A stretch of DNA of 5,997 nucleotides from VGWB01 sp964614245 (GCA_964614245.1 CAZTKU010000174.1:1-5997); one strand, 5' to 3'; positions 1 through 5,997 are shown, numbered from the stretch's first letter. Numbers and translations: made by a program. The notes: generated by a model from the letters alone, not told the origin.

Positions 1-1405
1 CAAGGACATCAGGACGGGTCGCTGCGAATCGCTGGTCTTCTCCCAACACATCGCGTGAGACACCAAACCGTACATCGCGCGTGTGAGGAACGGGTTTGGC
101 TGGATCGCTTATGTATTCGGAATAGGAATGGAGAGACTTTGGTGGAGCGGCGAAGCCAAGTTTTCCTTCTAGCTGGAGGTAGAGTTTTCTCTCCGATACG
201 CTCTTTGGAGGCCAACTTTCGAGCTTATGCCAGATATTCGCGCCAGTTTCAAAGACTATAGCTTCGGCTTTGAGCGGTTCACCCTTCCCTTTCAGATAGT
301 AATTGAAGAACGGTAGTTGAGCGTTTTCCTGGAACCAGACGGAGGTTTTCGCGCCCCAATTGAGGTCGCCCAAACGCTCTCCTTCATCTCCGTTCCACTG
401 GCCATGGTTCCAAGGTCCCATCACAAGGATGTTGGTGTTGCCAGGGTTATTCTTCTCAATCTCCGTGTAGGTCTTGAGAGGTCCCAGCATATCCTCCTGA
501 TCGAACCATCCCCCTACGGTCATGACGGCAGGTTTGATGTTCTTCAGGTGCGGATAAACGAGTATCGGCCTCCAAAACTCATCCAGCGATTCGTGTTCCA
601 TCATCTTGGTCCACATGGCAACGCTGTCTTTGAAATACGACCTGTTTGCGTTCGGCAGAGGACCCATGTTGAGGAAGAACTTGTACGAATCCATCGTCCA
701 GGGGCGGAAGGAAAACGTCGTGCGAGTCGTTGGTACCGGCCTCGGATGGCCAAAGAACATGTAGAACCCAAAGTTTTGAGCGAGAAAGAAGGCGCCGTTA
801 TGGTGTTCATCATCGCCCACGAATGGATCGGCGATCGGCGCCTGCGGTGATGTTGCCTTCACGGCGGGATGCGCGTCGATCGTGCCCATCGTCGTGTAGA
901 AGCCCGGATAGGAGATACCGGTGATGCCGACACGCCCGTTGTTGTGAGGGAAGTTCTTCACAAGCCAATCAACGGTGTCATAGGTATCGGTCGTTTCGTC
1001 GATGTCATTGTTGCCCTTCTTGTTGGGCTTGTATGGGCGGAGGTCGACAAATTCCCCCTCGGACATATATCTTCCACGGACGTCTTGGTACGCGAAAATG
1101 TAACCCTCGCGCGCCTCGTTCATCGAAGGAACCATCCGGTTCCGCGTTGCGCTGGGGCCATAGGGTCCTACGCTGTAAGGAGTGCGATTGAGAATGATCG
1201 GGTATTGCTGGGTCGTGTCCTTCGGCGCATACACCGACGTAAAGAGCCTGATCCCGTCACGCATCGTGATGTAGAATTCGCTCTTGTTGTAGTGCTCCTT
1301 GATGTAAAGGGAGTCCTGAGCATAGAGGGAAAGGAGGGAAATGGAAACTGCGACACCCACTAAAACTGGTCTGTAGACTCCGCGATGCCGACGGGGAGTG
1401 GTCAA
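1..1405 (-). CDS. CocE/NonD (peptidase S15) family hydrolase, alpha-amino-acid ester hydrolase-like; 3' end beyond the window
   Basis: An exported serine hydrolase; 468 N-terminal residues are visible and the C-terminus is cut by the left edge. It starts at TTG (1403-1405), seven bases after GGAGG. Residues 1-29 form a signal peptide: a basic start, a hydrophobic stretch at about 14-27, and likely cleavage after Ala29. The alpha/beta-hydrolase core follows, with oxyanion-type Tyr77 in RTPY, the DVRG...SEGEF motif at 108-119, and nucleophile Ser165 in GISYPG. Asp302 lies in GGWFDQED and His334 in GPWNHG. Asp199 in GDDEHHNGAF plus Glu304 and Asp305 reproduce the carboxylate cluster that binds the substrate's alpha-amino group in alpha-amino-acid ester hydrolases, with matching spacing (Ser+34; Asp-x-Glu-Asp; Asp+32 to His). 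The PepX_C jelly-roll domain begins near residue 395 and is truncated; RPDVL at the edge is typical of it. Such enzymes cleave alpha-amino-acid esters and amides, including beta-lactam side chains. The family call is firm; exact substrate is inferred. Alternatives are a glutaryl-7-ACA acylase-like or X-Pro peptidase-like activity. Confidence 0.9.
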   Translation of the reverse strand, partial: MTTPRRHRGVYRPVLVGVAVSISLLSLYAQDSLYIKEHYNKSEFYITMRDGIRLFTSVYAPKDTTQQYPIILNRTPYSVGPYGPSATRNRMVPSMNEAREGYIFAYQDVRGRYMSEGEFVDLRPYKPNKKGNNDIDETTDTYDTVDWLVKNFPHNNGRVGITGISYPGFYTTMGTIDAHPAVKATSPQAPIADPFVGDDEHHNGAFFLAQNFGFYMFFGHPRPVPTTRTTFSFRPWTMDSYKFFLNMGPLPNANRSYFKDSVAMWTKMMEHESLDEFWRPILVYPHLKNIKPAVMTVGGWFDQEDMLGPLKTYTEIEKNNPGNTNILVMGPWNHGQWNGDEGERLGDLNWGAKTSVWFQENAQLPFFNYYLKGKGEPLKAEAIVFETGANIWHKLESWPPKSVSERKLYLQLEGKLGFAAPPKSLHSYSEYISDPAKPVPHTRDVRFGVSRDVLGEDQRFAATRPDVL

Positions 1406-1533
1406 GGGATGTCCTCCTTCTTCATGAGTGTGCAGGGATAGCCTGCATCGAAACGTTGGTTTTTGCTTGTGCCCACGCGTTTCTTGGCCGTAGTGACGCC
1501 ATCAAGTCCAGGCGCCCAACCCACCGGCTTTCC
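1406..1533 (-). other. Gap between the RDD gene and the CocE-type gene, with a small hairpin before the ribosome binding site
   Basis: This 128-base gap contains no gene of note. A 6-bp perfect hairpin, TGCAGG-CTATC-CCTGCA on the minus strand (1431-1447), ends 13 bases before the GGAGG of the downstream gene. No U-run follows it, so it is not a standard terminator. A seven-codon reading frame (1402-1425) overlaps the TTG start. I see no clear sigma-70-type promoter, so transcription may continue from the RDD gene. Confidence 0.4.
1413..1417 (-). promoter_or_regulatory. Shine-Dalgarno GGAGG that decides the TTG start at 1405
   Basis: GGAGG on the minus strand ends seven bases before the TTG at 1403-1405. 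The nearest upstream ATG (1423-1425) is in another frame and stops after seven codons. The next in-frame start candidate, GTG at codon 16, would remove most of the signal peptide. TTG is therefore the best start. Confidence 0.75.
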
Positions 1534-2043
1534 TTATTTCATCACAACCAAGCAGCTCGCGATCATGTCGTGGAGGGCTTGTTTCTTCTCGGTAAACCCC
1601 GCCATGATGTAACCGATCATGAAGATCATCCCGGACAGGATTTTCGCAAAATAACGGCCGGTCGCGCGACCAAACGAGATTCGATTGCCGTTCAGGTCGG
1701 TTACCTTGATGCCGATCGCCATTTTCCCCAGCGTGGCCATCTTATTCGAGGATTCCATCATGGCGAAGTACAGCCATCCGGCGACTGCCACAACGAGTAT
1801 GGAGAACATGTATGCGGCAACCGCAGCAAGGACAAATCCAGCGGCAGCCTCAGGTTCCTCCATTGCCCCTGCGCCAATGCCAACACCGAGAAGCCCGAAT
1901 GTTGGGATGAAAACAACAAAAGACGCAAAACTGATGATAACGCTATCGATGAGGTATGCAACAAATCGTCTCCAGAATCCTGCGTACTGCACCGGCGCGC
2001 GCTGCGGTGTGGGTATCGAGGGTTGAATCTGTGCGGGTTGCAT
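1534..2043 (-). CDS. RDD family integral membrane protein
   Basis: A 169-residue inner-membrane protein of the RDD family, complete and of usual length. Residues 1-19 are a Pro/Gln-rich, probably cytoplasmic tail. The domain opens with YAGFWRRFVAYLID, where Arg26 and Asp33 are the first R and D of the family name. The last conserved Asp is Asp159 in QALHDMIA. Hydrophobic segments lie at about 29-60 and 66-95, with a weaker one at 135-150. The family signature LGKMAIGIKVTDLNG (105-119), followed by RATGR, lies between the second and third segments. ATG at 2041-2043 is preceded by AGGAGGT with short spacing. RDD proteins have no single established function; some have been linked to ion or solute transport. 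It lies 90 bases after the oligopeptidase gene on the same strand, so co-transcription is possible but unproven. Confidence 0.92.
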   Translation of the reverse strand: MQPAQIQPSIPTPQRAPVQYAGFWRRFVAYLIDSVIISFASFVVFIPTFGLLGVGIGAGAMEEPEAAAGFVLAAVAAYMFSILVVAVAGWLYFAMMESSNKMATLGKMAIGIKVTDLNGNRISFGRATGRYFAKILSGMIFMIGYIMAGFTEKKQALHDMIASCLVVMK

Positions 2044-2075
2044 AGGACCTCCTTGTTGATGGTGGATAGGACCTC
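2042..2075 (-). repeat. Ten-base direct repeat that includes the RDD gene's ribosome binding site
   Basis: GAGGTCCTAT occurs twice on the minus strand, at 2042-2051 and 2066-2075, 24 bases apart. The copy nearer the gene supplies both the Shine-Dalgarno core and the first bases of the start codon. The other copy is a potential decoy site with no start codon. It may be chance or a remnant of a short duplication. Confidence 0.45.
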
Positions 2076-2133
2076 ACTCTGCGGGGGCTTCCAGCTCAGC
2101 CCGTCTGCAACGGCTGCAACCTGCCCATCTCCC
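2044..2133 (-). other. Short gap between the oligopeptidase and RDD genes
   Basis: Ninety bases without a coding signal. It holds the repeated GAGGTCCTAT and a trivial CTGCAAC pair (2105-2111 and 2114-2120). I see no hairpin followed by a U-run, so no intrinsic terminator separates the two genes. Confidence 0.4.
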
Positions 2134-4242
2134 TCACCTGGAAATTCCAAGTTGACTCAAAAGGAATGCAAAATTAAACGCTTGTTCCTTGTAGGCATCG
2201 TAGCGGCCCGATGCACCTCCGTGACCGGCTCCCATATTGGTTTTCAGAAGCAACACGATCTTGTCCGTCCTCGTCGCTCGCATCTTGGCGGTGTATTTCG
2301 CCGGCTCCCAGTACATCACCTGGCTGTCATTCAACGAAGTCGTGATGAGCATCGCCGGATAGACCTTCGCCTCGATGTTCGTATAGGGGCAGTACGTTTT
2401 CATGTAGGTGTATTCTTCCTTCTTCTTCGGATTACCCCATTCCAGGAACTCAGCGACGGTCAGCGGCAGCGATTCGTCGAGCATCGTGTTGATCACATCC
2501 ACGAATGGCACAGACAAGTGAGCAGCCTTAAACAGATCGGGCCGCATATTCAGCACTGTGCCGATGAGCAATCCTCCCGCACTACCGCCCTGGATCACGA
2601 GCTTCTCCTTCGAAGTGTACCTCTCATTGATGAGATACTCGGCACAGGCGACGAAATCAATAAACGTGTTTTTCTTCTTCATCATCTTACCGTCTTCGCG
2701 CCACTGCTCTCCGAGGTCGCCTCCGCCGCGAATGTGAGCAAGCGCATAGACAACGCCGCGGTCGAGCAGACTCAGCCGCGGGACGGAAAATGTCGCCGAC
2801 TGCGAAGCTCCGTAGGCTCCATAGCCGTAGAGGAGGAGCGGATTCGAGCCATTTCGCTTGGTCCCTTTCTTATAGACAATGGAAAGTGGAATCGTCACCC
2901 CATCGGGTGCTTTGGCGTAGACACGTTCGGAGACATAGGCTTTCGCGTTGTATCCGCCGAGGACCTCTGTCTGTTTCAACAGCTTGCTCTTGCCCGTCGC
3001 CATGTCGTAGTCAAACACCGAACTCGGGGTGACAAACGATTGATAGGAGTACCGGAAGAGTTTCGAATTGTGCTCGGGATTGGCGCTCGGAAACGCGGAG
3101 TATACGGGCTCGGGAAAAGTGACATTCTTGGATTTCTTCGTGTGGAAATCGTACACAACAAATCTGATGAGTCCGTTTTCCCGTTCAACGAAGATCGCGT
3201 GATTTTTGAAGAGGTTGATGCCCTCGAGCTTGATGCTGGGTCGGTGAGAGAGAAGATCCTTCCAGTTCTTGGGTTGGGGATCGGCGTCAGGAGCCGTCAC
3301 GAGCCGGAAATTCTTGGCGCCCTTGTTCGTCCGGATGTAGAACAGATCCTCGCGATGGTTCACAGAGAATTCGTGACCTACTTCCCTTGCGATAAGCATC
3401 TTGAACTCTCCGGCGGGTTGGTCGCTCGGGATATAGCGCGCTTCGTCCGTGATAGCGCTCCCAGACTGGAGGAAGATAAGCTTCTTGTCGCTGGAGCGAT
3501 AGGCCCAGATCCTGTAGAGTTCGTCCTTCTCCTCAAAGAGGAGATCGTCCTTCGTTGAGCCGAGGACGTGGCGGAAGAGCCGATACGGTCGCTTGGCATG
3601 ATCCTCCTTGACATAGAAAAGCGTCTTGTTGTCAGCTGCCCAGACGGCAACATTCACCTGACCGACAACCTCTGGCAACAACTGTCCAGTTCTGAGGTCT
3701 TTGACGGCGAACTGGTATTGACGGAAACCAGTCGTGTCAAGCGAATATGCCAGGAGATTTCCGTCATCGCTCACCTCATACAAGCCGAGGCCGAGGAACT
3801 TGTGTCCTTTTGCCAGCTCGTTCAAATCAAGCGTGATTTCTTCGGCCGCTTCTATTGTCCTCCGCTTTCGGCAGTAGATGGAGTATTGCTTCCCCTCCTC
3901 TGTTCGCGAGTAATACCAGTAGTCGCCGAATTTGTAGGGCACGCTGAGATCAGTCTGTTTGATACGGCTGAGGATCTCCTTATAGATCGTCTCCTTCAGT
4001 CCTTCGAGTTGTTTTGTCATCGCCTCAGTGTACCGGTTCTCTGCCTCGAGGTAGGCAATGACTTCAGGATTAGTCTTGTCCCGCAGCCAATAATAGTCGT
4101 CCACGCGCGCATCGCCGTGAATCGTATCGACCTTCGCCACCTTCTTGGCGACAGGGGGCACAGGGACATCGGATTGGAGTTGAGCTCTAATGAGGCTATT
4201 CATCGTCACGATCATCAAACCGAGAAGTGCTAAGGTTTTCAT
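2134..4242 (-). CDS. Exported S9A serine peptidase, oligopeptidase B-like
   Basis: A complete 702-residue prolyl oligopeptidase-family enzyme, of normal length for oligopeptidase B plus a signal peptide (residues 1-20, probable cleavage after Ala20). Classic oligopeptidase B is cytosolic and cuts short peptides after Arg or Lys. The N-terminal cap (about 27-95) carries VDDYYWLRD, and a beta-propeller spans about 96-430. The catalytic domain follows, with YGYGAYG at 472-478, RGGGDLGEQWREDG at 505-518, Ser554 in GGSAGG, Asp639 in SLNDSQV and His674 in GAGHGG. Triad spacing (+85, +120) matches enterobacterial oligopeptidase B. Of its acidic specificity residues, only Glu598 remains; the second P1 Glu is Leu600, and the two P2 Asp positions are Ser482 and Thr484. 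Strict trypsin-like, dibasic-preferring activity is therefore doubtful. The ATG at 4240-4242 has AAGGAG four bases upstream and begins the signal peptide. Family certain; substrate range open. Confidence 0.95.
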   Translation of the reverse strand: MKTLALLGLMIVTMNSLIRAQLQSDVPVPPVAKKVAKVDTIHGDARVDDYYWLRDKTNPEVIAYLEAENRYTEAMTKQLEGLKETIYKEILSRIKQTDLSVPYKFGDYWYYSRTEEGKQYSIYCRKRRTIEAAEEITLDLNELAKGHKFLGLGLYEVSDDGNLLAYSLDTTGFRQYQFAVKDLRTGQLLPEVVGQVNVAVWAADNKTLFYVKEDHAKRPYRLFRHVLGSTKDDLLFEEKDELYRIWAYRSSDKKLIFLQSGSAITDEARYIPSDQPAGEFKMLIAREVGHEFSVNHREDLFYIRTNKGAKNFRLVTAPDADPQPKNWKDLLSHRPSIKLEGINLFKNHAIFVERENGLIRFVVYDFHTKKSKNVTFPEPVYSAFPSANPEHNSKLFRYSYQSFVTPSSVFDYDMATGKSKLLKQTEVLGGYNAKAYVSERVYAKAPDGVTIPLSIVYKKGTKRNGSNPLLLYGYGAYGASQSATFSVPRLSLLDRGVVYALAHIRGGGDLGEQWREDGKMMKKKNTFIDFVACAEYLINERYTSKEKLVIQGGSAGGLLIGTVLNMRPDLFKAAHLSVPFVDVINTMLDESLPLTVAEFLEWGNPKKKEEYTYMKTYCPYTNIEAKVYPAMLITTSLNDSQVMYWEPAKYTAKMRATRTDKIVLLLKTNMGAGHGGASGRYDAYKEQAFNFAFLLSQLGISR

Positions 4243-4246
4243 AAGT

Positions 4247-4283
4247 CTCCTTTGACCGCCGTGGAGGACATGCTTAGGTCAAA
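4247..4283 (-). promoter_or_regulatory. Ribosome binding site of the oligopeptidase gene, overlapped by a 7-bp inverted repeat
   Basis: AAGGAG (4247-4252) lies four bases before the ATG at 4242. Just upstream, TTTGACC (4277-4283) and GGTCAAA (4251-4257), read on the minus strand, form a perfect 7-bp inverted repeat with a 19-base loop. The 3' arm shares its last two A residues with the Shine-Dalgarno sequence. In mRNA this stem could limit ribosome access. In DNA it could be an operator. The repeat is observed; its function is inferred. Confidence 0.4.
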
Positions 4284-4711
4284 TTGGCAACAATCGTTGA
4301 CAGAATCAAGGAGTAGACTTGGAAGTACCGCAGCGAGAATGACCCATTTGAGCACGACGCAAACAAGCACGCCCGCAAGCGATTTTGATCCTGCGACGCG
4401 GGAGTGGAGGACCCCGGGGATATCCCGAGATGTTCGATATAAACCTTCAACCTGCTCCTTCGTACCGGCCCCATTGGCTCCCGTTCGCGCAGAATTCAAG
4501 GTCATCTCATGCCGCCGGGCACATTCCACCCCCTACGAGAGCACTTTCACCCCAGCCGGAACAACTTTCGACACATTTTCTGAACCTTTTGTTCTTTGCG
4601 GCGTCCTATCAAACGGAGCGGCAATGATCAGCTGGCTTGGTGCACAAAATACGAATCGAGAAACCGACGAGCGTCTCAATACTCTAACCATCTCTCATCA
4701 TACATCTTTCC

Positions 4712-4716
4712 GGAGG
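4712..4716 (+). promoter_or_regulatory. Shine-Dalgarno GGAGG that decides the start of the HEAT-repeat gene
   Basis: GGAGG lies five bases before ATG 4722-4724. The same frame is open further upstream to 4596, but the extra 42 residues have no ribosome binding site and would bury the signal peptide, so the internal ATG is the correct start. Confidence 0.75.
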
Positions 4717-4721
4717 GGCGT

Positions 4722-5141
4722 ATGAAACACAAACTGATTATTGCATTGGCCCTCGTGCTCGCGATCGCATTCACAGCGACCGCGTTCGCAGGCGACACGA
4801 AGGACAAGAAGGACATTCGACCAACACTCAATCGATCATTGGTCGAAGCCAATCTCTTGACTGGGATCCAGTCGGAAAATTTCGGATTGCGCACCAGCTC
4901 AGCAATGATGCTCGGGGACATCAAGAGTTCGCAGGCCGTCTTTCCGCTGATGCACATGCTCAGAAACGAAACCGACGAGCGGGCCCGAATTGTTGCGGCG
5001 TTGTCTCTGTACAAAATCGGTGATCCTGTCGGCATCTACGCCGTCAAGCAATCGGCTCAGTTTGACGAGAGTGCGCGTGTTCGAAAGCTGTGCACCCTGT
5101 TCTATTACGAGTACAAGAAGAACAACGGTCAGGGTAGTTGA
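4722..5141 (+). CDS. Small exported HEAT-repeat protein
   Basis: A 139-residue protein with a clear Sec signal peptide: MKHK, a hydrophobic run at 5-19, and cleavage expected after Ala23 in AFAG. The mature part is about 116 residues. It has a charged linker (24-35) followed by about three antiparallel helix pairs of HEAT-like (PBS lyase-type) character. These include LRTSSAMMLGDIKSSQAVFPLM (56-77), ARIVAALSLYKIGDPVGIYAV (88-108) and a degenerate third at about 115-133. The A-x-x-x-L-G/Y-x-I-x-x motif with a following Asp or Ser is the typical turn. Such repeats bind other proteins; no catalytic residues are visible. The ATG at 4722 is chosen over longer in-frame extensions because GGAGG (4712-4716) sits five bases upstream and it begins the signal peptide. 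It is probably periplasmic, or outer-surface if the cell is Gram-negative. The partner is unknown, and the gene is transcribed divergently from the oligopeptidase gene. Confidence 0.85.
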   Translation: MKHKLIIALALVLAIAFTATAFAGDTKDKKDIRPTLNRSLVEANLLTGIQSENFGLRTSSAMMLGDIKSSQAVFPLMHMLRNETDERARIVAALSLYKIGDPVGIYAVKQSAQFDESARVRKLCTLFYYEYKKNNGQGS

Positions 5142-5182
5142 TGGACTCGACCTGATCGATCGGGGCATGGTGGGAACAAACA

Positions 5183-5214
5183 AAAACCGTCGCAGGCATT
5201 CCTGCGGCGGTTTT
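5183..5214. terminator. Bidirectional intrinsic terminator between convergent genes
   Basis: A 14-bp stem (5183-5196 with 5201-5214; one G-U wobble, otherwise perfect) closes a four-base loop. Read on the plus strand it ends in TTTTGTTGT after the G/C-rich core. Read on the minus strand it ends in TTTTTGTTTGTT, the better U-tract. It lies 41 bases after the HEAT-repeat gene stop and 23 bases after the S9C peptidase gene stop, so it can end both convergent transcripts. Confidence 0.9.
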
Positions 5215-5237
5215 GTTGTCCTGGCCTTCGACACACT

Positions 5238-5997
5238 TCACTTCGTATGCTCATCGATCCAGTCCAGCACAGTTCTATGCCACAGTTCCGCGTTCGCCGG
5301 TTTCGTTACGAAGTGACCTTCATCCGGGAAGTAGAGCATCTTTGATTTCACGCCCTGCCGCTGCAACGCGGTGAAGAGCTGAAATCCCTCGCTCACATCC
5401 ACCCGATAATCAAGCTGGCCATGCACGACCAGCGTTGGCGTCTTGTACTTGTGGGCATTCGCCAGCGGTGACCACCTGTTGTACAGCTCAGGATTCGTGT
5501 ACGGGGTACCTCCGAATTCCCACTCAGGGAACCAGAGTTCCTCAGTTGTCCCGTACATGCTCATTGGATTGTACACACCGTCGTGCGAGACAAAGCACTT
5601 GAAGCGGTCAGTGTGACCTGCCATCCAGTCGATCATATAGCCGCCGTAGGAAGCTCCGGCCGCCGCCATCTTCTTCCCATCGACAAAAGGAAACGTCTTC
5701 TGGACGTGGTCAACGCCCCTCATCAAGTCGTCGTACACCTTCCCCCCCCAATCACGGCTGATCTCGTCGGTGAGCCGCTGACCGTATCCTGTGCTGCCTC
5801 TCGGGTTGATCAACACAACGACGTATCCTCGCGACGCGAACATCTGCGCATTCCATCGGTAATGGAATTGATCACCCCACTGACCCTGTGGCCCACCGTG
5901 AACGAGCAGAATCATTGGGTACTTCCTCGAGGGGTCAAAGGCGGGCGGCTTCACAAGGAATCCGTGTATCCGTGTACTAGCTGCGCCGTCGAACCAG
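5238..5997 (-). CDS. S9C serine peptidase, dipeptidyl-peptidase 5-like (C-terminal catalytic domain; 5' end beyond the window)
   Basis: The last 252 residues of an S9-family peptidase; the N-terminal beta-propeller, roughly 400 or more residues, lies past the right edge. The frame is open to the edge, so GTG at 5952-5954 is an internal Val, not the start. Counting that Val as 1, the alpha/beta-hydrolase domain shows HGGP (19-22, oxyanion region), NPRGSTGYGQ (50-59), nucleophile Ser102 in GASYGGYM, Asp182 in GQLDYRV and His214 in PDEGHF. SHDGVYN and MYGTTEELWFPEWE (123-146) are typical of DPP5-type enzymes rather than DPP4, prolyl oligopeptidase or oligopeptidase B. DPP5 releases dipeptides from N-termini with a preference for hydrophobic P1 residues; that specificity is inferred. 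Bacterial homologues are usually periplasmic, but the signal region is not visible here. It ends 23 bases from a bidirectional terminator. Confidence 0.93.
   Translation of the reverse strand, partial: WFDGAASTRIHGFLVKPPAFDPSRKYPMILLVHGGPQGQWGDQFHYRWNAQMFASRGYVVVLINPRGSTGYGQRLTDEISRDWGGKVYDDLMRGVDHVQKTFPFVDGKKMAAAGASYGGYMIDWMAGHTDRFKCFVSHDGVYNPMSMYGTTEELWFPEWEFGGTPYTNPELYNRWSPLANAHKYKTPTLVVHGQLDYRVDVSEGFQLFTALQRQGVKSKMLYFPDEGHFVTKPANAELWHRTVLDWIDEHTK

Larger units (their letters stand above)
4243..4721. other. Divergent intergenic region (479 bases) without a convincing gene
   Basis: This stretch separates the oligopeptidase start (minus) from the HEAT-repeat gene start (plus) and should contain both promoters, but I could not identify clear -35/-10 pairs. 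Open frames cross it on both strands (4252-4725 plus; 4239-4529 and 4274-4474 minus). They overlap one another, use TTG or GTG starts or lack good ribosome binding sites, and have protein-unlike composition, so I call none of them. Visible structure: the inverted repeat at 4251-4283 and overlapping palindromes CCCCGGGG (4412-4419) and GGGATATCCC (4417-4426). Confidence 0.55.

Noticed and set aside
317..850. A 177-codon plus-strand open frame
   Set aside because: It is antisense to the CocE-type hydrolase, whose catalytic motifs lie in the opposite strand here.
1431..1447. Hairpin TGCAGG/CCTGCA as a terminator for the RDD gene
   Set aside because: The stem is only 6 bp and no U-run follows on the minus strand. 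It lies immediately before the next gene's ribosome binding site.
1456..3558. A 700-codon open frame on the plus strand
   Set aside because: It runs antisense through the oligopeptidase and RDD genes, which have clear family motifs on the minus strand. Its own translation is rich in Arg, His and Cys with no recognisable domain. It is a codon-bias shadow.
4239..4529. A minus-strand frame with a hydrophobic segment ending in ATGA overlap with the oligopeptidase start
   Set aside because: It has a GTG start without a spaced Shine-Dalgarno sequence and no family resemblance. The oligopeptidase gene has its own good ribosome binding site. A real small membrane protein is not excluded, but the support is too weak.
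4541..4700. Possible promoter boxes for the HEAT-repeat gene (for example near TTTTGTTC and TATCAA)
   Set aside because: Spacings do not fit sigma-70, sigma-54 or Bacteroidota-type consensus, so I do not call a promoter.
4252..4725. A 157-codon plus-strand frame whose stop overlaps the HEAT-repeat start (ATGA)
   Set aside because: It has a TTG start with no usable ribosome binding site, no domain, Thr/Ser/Arg-rich random-looking composition, and conflicts with other frames on the opposite strand. The ATGA overlap is probably accidental.

Overview
The window looks like chromosomal DNA from a heterotrophic bacterium, probably Gram-negative. The direct evidence is base composition a little over half G+C by eye, good Shine-Dalgarno sequences in front of all four genes whose starts are visible, one TTG start, and several exported hydrolases with Sec-type signal peptides. 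The peptidase types recall the Bacteroidota/Ignavibacteriota (FCB) side of the tree. The strong GGAGG-type ribosome binding sites argue against classical Bacteroidia, which rarely use them. This placement is inference: there is no rRNA, tRNA or other marker gene here.

Layout. Four of the five genes lie on the minus strand. From right to left: the C-terminal half of an S9C (DPP5-like) serine peptidase, cut by the right edge (5238-5997); a strong bidirectional terminator (5183-5214); a small exported HEAT-repeat protein on the plus strand (4722-5141); a 479-base divergent intergenic region without a convincing gene (4243-4721); a complete exported S9A prolyl oligopeptidase of the oligopeptidase B type (2134-4242); a complete RDD-family membrane protein (1534-2043); and a CocE/NonD (S15-type) hydrolase with the active-site pattern of alpha-amino-acid ester hydrolases, starting at TTG and cut by the left edge (1-1405). 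The oligopeptidase, RDD and CocE-type genes share a strand with gaps of 90 and 128 bases. They could be co-transcribed, but no promoter or terminator inside the gaps settles it.

How the genes may work together. Three distinct alpha/beta-hydrolase enzymes acting on peptides or amino-acid derivatives sit within 6 kb, and the two with visible N-termini have export signals. The simplest reading is a locus for degrading peptides and amino-acyl compounds in the periplasm or outside the cell. The RDD and HEAT-repeat proteins have no clear role in it.

I found no mobile element, CRISPR array, phage gene or defence system, and no strong case for a new multi-gene system. The best leads are at residue level: the oligopeptidase B homologue keeps its catalytic triad but has lost most of the acidic residues linked to dibasic specificity, and the CocE-type enzyme has the acidic cluster of alpha-amino-acid ester hydrolases.
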